Origin: JBBIND01 sp037444075 | GTDB lineage: Bacteria; Acidobacteriota; Terriglobia; Bryobacterales; Bryobacteraceae | Direction: 5' to 3' | Length of the DNA: 30,013 nt | Assembly (NCBI GenBank): GCA_037444075.1 | Contig: JBBIND010000053.1 | Location: forward strand, 1 to 30,013 | Shown: positions 1 to 6,979 of the stretch, one piece after another | Numbering within the stretch: the first letter of the stretch is position 1 | Layout: each line of letters begins with the position of its first letter | The notes under the pieces: model-generated | Told to the model about the DNA's origin: nothing | Database searches by the model: none | Seen by the model: the letters and a program-made list of their open reading frames with translations, nothing else | Made by a program: the position numbers and the translations under genes

Positions 1-1
1 C

Positions 2-898
2 GTGTTCGCGAAGCCCGCCTCTGCCGTGACTGCGCCTAAGGCGCCTTCTGTTGAAGGCAGCACTATCCTGCACAAGCGGATTCTGGCGCCGGGGACGGTG
101 TTGCTGGAGGTGGAAGCCCCGCTCATTCAGAGGCGATGGAAGCCGGGGCAGTTCGTGATCCTGAGGCCCACCGCCGCCAGCGAGCGCATCCCGTTGACGC
201 TAGTGGATTCCAACGCGGAGCGGGGCAGCGTGACGCTGATTGTTCAGGCGCTAGGGAAAACCTCCCGCGTAACGTCGGCGCTAGAGCCGGGACAGAAGCT
301 GGCCAGCCTGTTGGGGCCGCTCGGTCAGGCGGCGCATATCGAACGCCTCGGCACGGTTCTTTGCGTAGCCGGAGGCGTGGGTGTGGCGGAGTTGTTCCCC
401 GTGGCGCGCGCCTTCCAACTCGCGGGCAATCATGTCGTTGCGCTGTGTGGAGCGCGCTCAGCGGGCTACCGGATTCTGGATGAAGAACTGCGCGCGACTG
501 TGGCCGAATTGCATTGGGCCACTGACGACGGCACCCACGGGCTAAATGGCAACGTAGTGGACTTGATGCGAGCCTGGTGGGCGGTCAACGCGGGCGAAGT
601 GGCGCATGCCCACGTTATCGGGCCCATCCCGATGATGCGGGCGGCAGCCGAACTGACCCGCGAATGGGGCGTCCCGACAGTAGCCAGCCTGAATCCGGTC
701 ATGGTTGACGGCACAGGCATGTGCGGCGGATGCCGTGTCACCGTAGGCGGGCAGGCGCGGTTCGCCTGCGTCCAGGGACCCGAATTCGATGCGCACCAGG
801 TTGATTTCGAAGAGTTGGCCTTGCGCAATCGCGCCTACAGCGAGCAGGAGCAGGCGGCGCTTCGCGACCATGAGTGTTTGATTGGGCTTGGCCGCTAA
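2..898 (+). CDS. NfnA/SudB-like ferredoxin-NADP reductase alpha subunit (FAD/NAD-binding, PyrK family)
   Basis: This is a flavoprotein subunit that moves electrons between NAD(P)H and ferredoxin in the cytoplasm. The ferredoxin-reductase-like FAD domain contains RIPLT at residues 62-66. The nucleotide-binding domain starts with GGVGVAELFPVARA near residue 124. The C-terminal Fe-S region holds Asp236, Cys241, Cys244 and Cys256. In NfnA-type proteins the 2Fe-2S cluster is held by three Cys and one Asp, and this set matches that pattern better than the four-Cys pattern of PyrK. The length (298 aa) is slightly above the usual 280 because of about 20 extra N-terminal residues. The start is uncertain: GTG at 2 is at the window edge, GTG at 26 is an alternative, and the gene could begin upstream. 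The partner NfnB (GltA-like) subunit is not downstream, so it would have to lie upstream or elsewhere. Family assignment is strong; the exact electron partner is inferred. Confidence 0.85.
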   Translation: MFAKPASAVTAPKAPSVEGSTILHKRILAPGTVLLEVEAPLIQRRWKPGQFVILRPTAASERIPLTLVDSNAERGSVTLIVQALGKTSRVTSALEPGQKLASLLGPLGQAAHIERLGTVLCVAGGVGVAELFPVARAFQLAGNHVVALCGARSAGYRILDEELRATVAELHWATDDGTHGLNGNVVDLMRAWWAVNAGEVAHAHVIGPIPMMRAAAELTREWGVPTVASLNPVMVDGTGMCGGCRVTVGGQARFACVQGPEFDAHQVDFEELALRNRAYSEQEQAALRDHECLIGLGR

Positions 899-1143
899 CA
901 GGGTTTAGGCCGGCGATTGCGTTGCCAACCACAGACCTTCACGCAGGCGAAGGTCTGGCGAAAGGCCGCGCATCTCTCATCCGGACCACGTCGCTGCGGC
1001 TCGCCGGCACAAGGCTGGACGAGTCCGGCGCTCGATCGTCGCTGTCCCGCTCACACGCTCCAGGCGCCGTTCAATGTCAAATCCTGCCTCCCGGACGCTG
1101 AAACGGGGAGTCCGGAGCGGGGATCAGCTATCATTGATTGATA
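899..1143. other. Intergenic region with a 9-bp hairpin (932-957)
   Basis: No convincing gene lies in this 245-base gap. It contains a perfect inverted repeat, CAGACCTTC at 932-940 and GAAGGTCTG at 949-957, with an 8-base loop. No T-run follows, so it is not a standard intrinsic terminator. It could still end or stabilise the upstream transcript. No clear -35/-10 pair for the next gene was recognised. Confidence 0.45.
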
Positions 1144-4100
1144 ATGGGCGTTAACATCGGCCTGGATATCGGGGCCATCAGTCTGAAATTGGCCGCCTTG
1201 GGGGCTCCCGGTGACCGGGCTGACGTGAATGGGCTGTGCAAACGCAACCCCGCGTTCACCTACCGCGAGTGGCGCCGCCCGGATGGCTCGAGCTTGCCGC
1301 TGGCGCTTTCCGACTACCGGCGCATTGCGGGTAGCCCGATTCAGTCCACCTACGACCTGTTGCAGGAGCTTTACGAGTACATTCCCGAATCCTCCATCGA
1401 GGGGATTCGCGTGACTGGCTCGGGAAGCCGCACGATCTCCAAGATCCTGGGCATCTACTACGAGAACGAGTTCAAGGCTATCGCCGCGGCGATGGGGGCT
1501 TTTTATCCGGAAGTGCGGACGGTTTTTGAAATCGGCGGCGAGAGTTCCAAGTACCTGCGCCTCGAACCGCAGCCGGGCGCCGAGGTTTCTTCGATTGTGG
1601 ATTATGACCGCAGCGGTGAGTGCGCGGCGGGAACCGGCTCCTTCCTCGATCAACAAGCCTTGCGCATGGGCTATTCGGTGGAGGAAGTGGGTGGAGTGGT
1701 CTGCACGGCGAGTTGTGCCGCCAGAATTGCGGGGCGCTGTTCGGTGTTCGCCAAGTCGGACATGATCCACGCCCAGCAGAAGGGCTATTCGCCGTCCGAG
1801 ATCCTGCGCGGTCTGTGCGATGCAGTGGCTCGCAACTTCAAAGGCACTATCGTCAAGGGCCGCCCCGTGCTCGCTCCGGTAGCGCTGATTGGCGCCGTAT
1901 CGCAGAACTCGGGCGTGACGGCCGCCCTGCGCGAGGCGTTCCAGTTGTCCGAATCAGAACTGATCGTGCCGGACACTTACGCGTGGTGCGGAGCTGTCGG
2001 CACGGCCATCCTGGAAGCGGCGGAGGAACGCAAGCGCAGCTTCGGCGAAATCCATCGTCTGCGGCAGCACGCCGTCGAGCAAGGGCAGGTCGATTCGCAG
2101 CCGCTGTTATTGGACAATGTCGTCCTGTTGCGGGACCGCGTGCACCCTTACGTCCCGCCCCCGGGTGACGGACCCATTAAGGCTTTCCTGGGGATTGACA
2201 TCGGCTCGGTGTCCACCAACCTGGTGGCCATCGATGAAAACGCCAGCGTCATTCACGACATCTACCTGCGCACCGCGGGCCGCCCCATCGAGGCTGTACA
2301 ACAGGGATTGACTGAGCTGATGCAGTTGTGGGGGCGCCGGCTGGTGATCGAAGGCGTCGGCACAACCGGCTCCGGACGCGAGCTGATCGGTGAGTTCGTC
2401 GGCGCTGACGTGGTTAATGACGAAATCACCGCCCACAAGACGGGCGCTCTCCACATCAGCCGCACGCTCGGCTCCGAGCCGGTGGACACGATCTTCGAAA
2501 TCGGCGGCCAGGATTCCAAGTTCATCTCGATTGAGAACGGAATCGTGGTGGATTTCGCCATGAATGAAGCCTGCGCGGCGGGAACGGGCTCCTTCCTGGA
2601 AGAGCAGGCCGAAAAGCTTGGCATCAGCATCAAGGGCGAGTTCGCCAAACTGGCGCTTTCGTCGGGCGCTCCCACCCGTTTGGGGGAGCGCTGTACGGTG
2701 TTCATGGAGCGTGATGTCACCGGATACCTGCACAAAGGGGAAACCGTCCCGAACCTGGTAGCCGGGCTCTCTTATTCGATTGCGCTCAACTACCTCAACC
2801 GCGTGGTGCGCGGCAGGCACATCGGCAAGTCCATCTATTTCCAGGGAGGCACGGCGTACAACGATGCCGTCACCGCGGCCTTTGCCAGGGTGCTGGAAAA
2901 GAAAATCACGGTCCCGCCTTACAACGGAGTCATGGGCGCCATCGGCATGGCGCTCATTGCGCGGGACTGGCACAATGCCACCGGCAACATGTCCCGCTTC
3001 CGCGGGTACGACCTTGGCAAGCTCAATATGGCCACGCGGGACTTCGTCTGCCAGGCTTGCACCAACTACTGCGACATCAAGGAATTCACCATCGAAGGTC
3101 AGAAGAGTTTCTGGGGTGACAAGTGTTCGGACAAGTTCCGCAAGGCGGCTAAGAGCAGCCGCAAACCTGTCATCGAGGACTTGTTTGAGTTCCGGGACAA
3201 ACTGATCGAAGAGATCACCGGCGCGAGCCTGGCGGCTCCGCAGTTGCCGCTGCGCTCCGGACGTCTGCACATCGGGATTCCGCGCACGATGTCCATGTAC
3301 GAGCGCTATCCTTTCTGGCGCCGCTACTTTGATCACCTGGGCCTCGAGGTGGTGCTCTCGCGCATGACAGACTCGCGGATGGCAGCCGAAGGCGTGGAAA
3401 TGTCCATGGCTCAGCCTTGCTACCCCGTGCAGGTGGCTCACGGGCACACGCTCTCGCTGGTTGAGTTGGGCGTGGATTACATCCTGTTGCCCAACGTGCT
3501 GGATGCGGAGACTCACGAGGACTCGCCCTGCGTGGCGCACATGTGCCCCTGGAACCAGACGCTGCCGTTTGTGCTGCGGTCTTCGTTGCGGCTGGAGGAG
3601 TACAGCCACAAGTTCCTGATTCCACGCCTGCACTTCCGCCTCGGGCGGGACCACGTCAAGCAGGTCCTGGCCGAGATGGCGCGGAAACTCGGCTTCAAGA
3701 AACGCGCCAGCGACGCCGCCGTGGATGCCGCCTACGCCGCGCAGCGCGAGTTCCAGCAGCGGCTGCTCGAAGCAGGCGCCAGGGCGCTGGAAACGCTGGA
3801 CCGCACCAACGAGCCGGGCGTGGTGCTGGTCGGCCGTTCCTACAATCTCTACGACCGCGGCATCAACTGCGATGTGCCGCGCAAACTCAGAAAGTTCTAC
3901 GGGGCGAACGTCATTCCCATCGACTTCCTGGTGACAGGGAAAGAGGCCGTGGAAGATTTGCACCCGAACATGTATTGGTCGAGCGGACGCAAGATTCTGG
4001 AAGCCGCCCGCCAGGTGGCCTCGCGAGACAATCTGCACCTGATCTATATCTCCAACTTCAAGTGCGGACCGGACAGCTACATCAAGTACTTCACCCGGCA

Positions 4101-4251
4101 AACGCTGGGCGCTCCGCTGCTGGTGCTGGAATTTGACGGTCACGGCAATGATGCAGGCTACATGACTCGCTGCGAAGCCTACCTCGACAGCAAAGGAATT
4201 TTGAGATGTTACAGCACGTCGCCTCGGAGCGAAAAAACCTCAAAGACCTAG
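1144..4251 (+). CDS. Acyl-CoA dehydratase activase-related protein, double BcrA/BadF ATPase plus DUF2229
   Basis: This protein has two tandem ASKHA-type ATPase modules of the BcrAD/BadFG/HgdC family. Such activators use ATP to drive low-potential electrons from ferredoxin into (R)-2-hydroxyacyl-CoA dehydratases or benzoyl-CoA reductases. Module 1 starts at the N-terminus (IGLDIGAISLK) and has CAAGTGSF at Cys160 and RCSVF at Cys199. Module 2 begins near residue 348 (LGIDIGSVSTN) and has FEIGGQDSK, CAAGTGSF at Cys477 and RCTVF at Cys517. The Cys pairs are 39-40 residues apart, the spacing of the 4Fe-4S ligands in HgdC. A further Cys cluster (636, 639, 643, 661) precedes a DUF2229 region starting near residue 709 (IGIPRTMSMYERYPFW). 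TTG at 1138 is in frame, but ATG at 1144 is the more plausible start. The 3' end overlaps the next gene by 46 bases. The physiological target is unknown. Confidence 0.88.
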   Translation: MGVNIGLDIGAISLKLAALGAPGDRADVNGLCKRNPAFTYREWRRPDGSSLPLALSDYRRIAGSPIQSTYDLLQELYEYIPESSIEGIRVTGSGSRTISKILGIYYENEFKAIAAAMGAFYPEVRTVFEIGGESSKYLRLEPQPGAEVSSIVDYDRSGECAAGTGSFLDQQALRMGYSVEEVGGVVCTASCAARIAGRCSVFAKSDMIHAQQKGYSPSEILRGLCDAVARNFKGTIVKGRPVLAPVALIGAVSQNSGVTAALREAFQLSESELIVPDTYAWCGAVGTAILEAAEERKRSFGEIHRLRQHAVEQGQVDSQPLLLDNVVLLRDRVHPYVPPPGDGPIKAFLGIDIGSVSTNLVAIDENASVIHDIYLRTAGRPIEAVQQGLTELMQLWGRRLVIEGVGTTGSGRELIGEFVGADVVNDEITAHKTGALHISRTLGSEPVDTIFEIGGQDSKFISIENGIVVDFAMNEACAAGTGSFLEEQAEKLGISIKGEFAKLALSSGAPTRLGERCTVFMERDVTGYLHKGETVPNLVAGLSYSIALNYLNRVVRGRHIGKSIYFQGGTAYNDAVTAAFARVLEKKITVPPYNGVMGAIGMALIARDWHNATGNMSRFRGYDLGKLNMATRDFVCQACTNYCDIKEFTIEGQKSFWGDKCSDKFRKAAKSSRKPVIEDLFEFRDKLIEEITGASLAAPQLPLRSGRLHIGIPRTMSMYERYPFWRRYFDHLGLEVVLSRMTDSRMAAEGVEMSMAQPCYPVQVAHGHTLSLVELGVDYILLPNVLDAETHEDSPCVAHMCPWNQTLPFVLRSSLRLEEYSHKFLIPRLHFRLGRDHVKQVLAEMARKLGFKKRASDAAVDAAYAAQREFQQRLLEAGARALETLDRTNEPGVVLVGRSYNLYDRGINCDVPRKLRKFYGANVIPIDFLVTGKEAVEDLHPNMYWSSGRKILEAARQVASRDNLHLIYISNFKCGPDSYIKYFTRQTLGAPLLVLEFDGHGNDAGYMTRCEAYLDSKGILRCYSTSPRSEKTSKT
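4193..4197 (+). promoter_or_regulatory. Ribosome-binding site of the second activase gene
   Basis: AAGGA lies 8 bases before the ATG at 4206, inside the 3' end of the preceding gene. It supports independent initiation of the downstream protein rather than production only by frameshifting. Confidence 0.6.
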
Positions 4252-5516
4252 GCGACCACCCTCTAAAAGGCAAGAAAGTCCTGATACCGCCCATGGCGTT
4301 CGGCAGCGCCCGGGCTTTTGCGGCCGGCTTTCGCGCTTTGGGAGTGGAGGCCGAAGCCACGCCGCCGTCGGATCATCGCACCAGCGAACTTGGCGCGCGC
4401 TACACGTCGGGCGACGAATGCTACCCGGCCAAGGTCACCATCGGGGACTTCATGAAGGCGCTGCACGAACCGGGCGCGGACCCCGCGAAGTTGGTGTTCT
4501 TCATGCCCACTTCCGACGGCCCTTGCCGCTTCGGTCAATACGCGCCATTCCTCCGCCGCATCCTGGACGAGAACGGCTTCAAAGAGACGCGCATCCTGTC
4601 ACCGACCAGCAGCAACGGCTATGAAGGGTTGGGTCACCTTGCGCGGCCGTTTTTCCGTACGGGCTGGCGCATGCTGGTGGCGGCCGACATCCTCGGCAAG
4701 TTGCTTCTACTCTACCGCCCCTACGAGTTGCGCAAAGGCGAGGCCGACACCGTACACAACGAGGTGCTGGATGACGTCTGCACGGTGGTGGAGCAGAGCC
4801 CGATTGACCCGCCCGTGCAGTTGCGCGCGCTGAGGGAAGCAATGGTCCGCGGGCGTGAGCGGTTCCGCCGCATCGCAGCCCACCGGAACCAACAGCGCCC
4901 CTGGATAGGGATGGTCGGCGAGATCTTCTGCCGGCTCAACACGTATTCGAATGACGACCTAGTGCGGCGTCTGGAAGAACACGGCGGCGAAGCCTGGCTG
5001 AGCGACATTACCGAGTGGATCTGGTACACGAACGCCGAACAGTTCCGCAAACTCAAACTGGTGGGCCGCCGTTACTCCACTGATGCCCTGAAAGCCTGGA
5101 TTCGCAATACCGTACAGCGGCGGGACGAGCACGCGCTTCTCGAGTTGTTCCGGGAAGATTTCCGCGGAATCGAGGAGCCCACCACGCAGGAGATTCTGGA
5201 CGCCGCGCGACCCTACCTGCCCAGTGACGGGGCTCTCGGCGAAATGGTGCTCAACATCGGCAAGGCTGTGATTCTGGCCCGTAGAGGGGCTGACGGCATC
5301 ATCGACATCAGTCCGTTCACTTGCATGAACGGCATCGTCTCGGAAGCTATATATCCCCGGCTGAGCCGTGACTTGGGGGGAATCCCCATTCGCAGCTTCT
5401 ACTTCGACGGCACGCAGGTGGACCTCGATCGCGATCTGGGCGTCTATCTAGAACTGGCTCGCAGCTATCAACGGCGCAAGAAGCACGCGCGTGTGCTGCC
5501 TCCGTATCCCGCCTGA
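4206..5516 (+). CDS. C-terminal half of the DUF2229-type CoA activase system
   Basis: This 436-residue protein matches the C-terminal part of the long activase/HgdB-like proteins that in many anaerobes form one chain of roughly 1,400-1,500 residues. Recognisable blocks are the RYTSGDECYPAKV segment, TSDGPCRFGQY, the EIFCRLNTYSND segment and SPFTCMNGIVSEA. They carry several conserved cysteines that may bind an Fe-S cluster. ATG at 4206 has a good AAGGA site and lies in the -1 frame relative to the upstream gene, overlapping it by 46 bases. The two are therefore almost certainly co-translated and act as one complex. Joined in frame they would give about 1,457 residues, the size of the fused family members. 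The role as an electron-transfer activator is inferred from the family; no substrate enzyme is encoded nearby. Confidence 0.82.
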   Translation: MLQHVASERKNLKDLGDHPLKGKKVLIPPMAFGSARAFAAGFRALGVEAEATPPSDHRTSELGARYTSGDECYPAKVTIGDFMKALHEPGADPAKLVFFMPTSDGPCRFGQYAPFLRRILDENGFKETRILSPTSSNGYEGLGHLARPFFRTGWRMLVAADILGKLLLLYRPYELRKGEADTVHNEVLDDVCTVVEQSPIDPPVQLRALREAMVRGRERFRRIAAHRNQQRPWIGMVGEIFCRLNTYSNDDLVRRLEEHGGEAWLSDITEWIWYTNAEQFRKLKLVGRRYSTDALKAWIRNTVQRRDEHALLELFREDFRGIEEPTTQEILDAARPYLPSDGALGEMVLNIGKAVILARRGADGIIDISPFTCMNGIVSEAIYPRLSRDLGGIPIRSFYFDGTQVDLDRDLGVYLELARSYQRRKKHARVLPPYPA

Positions 5517-5525
5517 TCCTCCGGC

Positions 5526-6278
5526 TCAGGTGTAGATGAACTCGGCCGTAACCGTGCCGGACGCGCCCGGCGTCAGCCGCACCCGGTGGGCGCTGAACCC
5601 CGCCGGAAAGACGTGGTATTGGTAGCCTCCCGCGGGCAGGCTGAACTCCTCGTACTTCACCCACGTCGAGTTGCCCAGGAAGTCGATTTCCGCCGTGAAC
5701 GTCATGGCGCTGCTGCTGAGATTGTGCAGGTGCAGCACCTTCTTGTCGAAGCCTGTCATCAGGAACGGGTCAGAAGGTTCCCCCGCATTGACGCGGCTCT
5801 TTCTCCAGGGTCCGCCCCATCCCTGGGGCTTGCCCCAACTCCAGAGGTCATCCGTCTTGCCGAACCAGATGCCTGATTGGGGCTGCCCGCCCAGGGAATT
5901 GTTGTCGGCGTTGGGCGTGTTCTGGTTGCCCGCCAGCGCGAGCAACCCGCGGAAGGAGCAGAAGTCCGGGATGATGCGCAGGTGTGAGCAGATGGGGCGG
6001 AGTCCCCAGACGGCATCCTCGAAGGCCACCGGCTGCAAATCGTAGAACAGGCCATGCACGTCCATGAGGAAGCGCTCGGTTTCCACTTCGCGGATGCGCG
6101 TCCATTCCGTCTGCCAGGCATGGCCGTAGGTGCGGCTGGACTTGGGCAGCCGGTAGCGTTGCCAGCGCCCTTTGATTAACGCCCAGAGCAACGCTGAGGA
6201 TTCATCCCACCCGGTGCAGTAGATGACGTTGCCGAGGTTCTCCCGCCCGGGGCCAACAAAACGGATGCTCCCGCCCAA
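5526..6278 (-). CDS. Probable C-terminal fragment of a hypothetical protein family
   Basis: The frame encodes 250 residues from a TTG at 6278. From memory the sequence resembles the C-terminal half of longer hypothetical proteins seen in Planctomycetes and Acidobacteria, with blocks such as ENLGNVIYCTGWDESSALLW, the TEWTRIREVETERFLMDVHG region and HLRIIPDFCSFRGLLALAG. The last 80 residues look beta-rich. No catalytic motif was recognised. The frame stays open without a better start up to 6371, giving plausible protein (ALGDYRIDLGGSIRF), until a TAG at 6372-6374. This suggests an N-terminal part has been lost and that this is a decaying remnant. It converges on the activase gene with a 9-base gap and its 5' side runs into the start of the divergent 6335 gene. 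It could still be expressed as a short protein. Confidence 0.5.
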   Translation of the reverse strand: MGGSIRFVGPGRENLGNVIYCTGWDESSALLWALIKGRWQRYRLPKSSRTYGHAWQTEWTRIREVETERFLMDVHGLFYDLQPVAFEDAVWGLRPICSHLRIIPDFCSFRGLLALAGNQNTPNADNNSLGGQPQSGIWFGKTDDLWSWGKPQGWGGPWRKSRVNAGEPSDPFLMTGFDKKVLHLHNLSSSAMTFTAEIDFLGNSTWVKYEEFSLPAGGYQYHVFPAGFSAHRVRLTPGASGTVTAEFIYT

Positions 6279-6334
6279 GTCTATGCGATAATCGCCTAAA
6301 GCGAAGGCAGTCCCTTGAGAAAGGAAGGTGTCAT

Positions 6335-6979
6335 GTGAGTTCGAAAAAACCCACCGGCGTGACAGAGAAACCTAAGAAGGGTTTCTCCAGACGCGGGTTC
6401 CTGCGCGGAGTGGGAGTCAGCGGAGGCGCCATCGGAGCCGGCGTCCTGGAGCGCGAGGCGGAGGCAGCGCAGCCGGCCGCCGCCGTTCACGGACCCGGCG
6501 AAGTCGCCATTACGCTAAGAATAAACGGCAAAGCTCACTCGTTGAGCGTCGAACCGCGGTTGACCCTGCTCGACGCGCTCCGTGACCGTCTCAACACCAC
6601 GGGGGCCAAGCGGGCATGTGACCGGTTCGGCTGCGGCGCCTGCACGGTGCTGATGAGCGGCAAGGCGGTCTACGCATGCAGCGTGCTTGCCATCGATGCG
6701 CAAGGCAAGGAGATTCAGACCATCGAGGGGTTGGCCGCCGAACCCAGGACACGGGCGCTCATCAACGCGTTCGTCGAGCATGACGGTCAGCAATGCGGTT
6801 ACTGCACGCCAGGCTTCGTCGTCGCGGCCAAAGCGTTCCTGGACCGCAATCCGTCCCCGACCGAGCAGCAGGTGCGCGATGGTCTGGGCGGCAACCTCTG
6901 CCGTTGCGGCAGCTACATGGGCATCCGGAAAGCCGTCGTAGGGGTTTCCCGGCAGACAGGAGGAGCAAAGAATGCCTGA
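6335..6979 (+). CDS. Xanthine dehydrogenase-family 2Fe-2S subunit with Tat signal (PaoA/YagT-like)
   Basis: This is the small Fe-S subunit of a molybdenum hydroxylase and passes electrons from the molybdenum site toward FAD. A twin-arginine signal (SRRGFLRGVGVSGG, residues about 18-31) precedes a plant-type ferredoxin domain with CDRFGCGAC (Cys95, 100, 103) and a later Cys in the KAVYAC segment. The helical 2Fe-2S domain follows with CGYCTPGF and LCRCGSYMGI. The 214-residue length and the Tat signal match E. coli PaoA. The start is GTG at 6335: AAGGAAGG at 6321-6328 is well placed, and the nearby ATG at 6333 is followed at once by TGA. The gene overlaps the large-subunit gene by 8 bases. Tat export of a folded complex through this single signal is known for PaoABC and is inferred here. 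Confidence 0.92.
   Translation: MSSKKPTGVTEKPKKGFSRRGFLRGVGVSGGAIGAGVLEREAEAAQPAAAVHGPGEVAITLRINGKAHSLSVEPRLTLLDALRDRLNTTGAKRACDRFGCGACTVLMSGKAVYACSVLAIDAQGKEIQTIEGLAAEPRTRALINAFVEHDGQQCGYCTPGFVVAAKAFLDRNPSPTEQQVRDGLGGNLCRCGSYMGIRKAVVGVSRQTGGAKNA

Noticed and set aside
917..1141. 74-75-codon plus-strand frames in the gap before the activase gene
   Set aside because: No ribosome site or protein-like composition; they overlap each other in different phases.
2107..4143. Long minus-strand open frame (678 codons) opposite the activase gene
   Set aside because: It is the antisense shadow of a strongly supported gene in GC-rich DNA; its translation shows no family motif.
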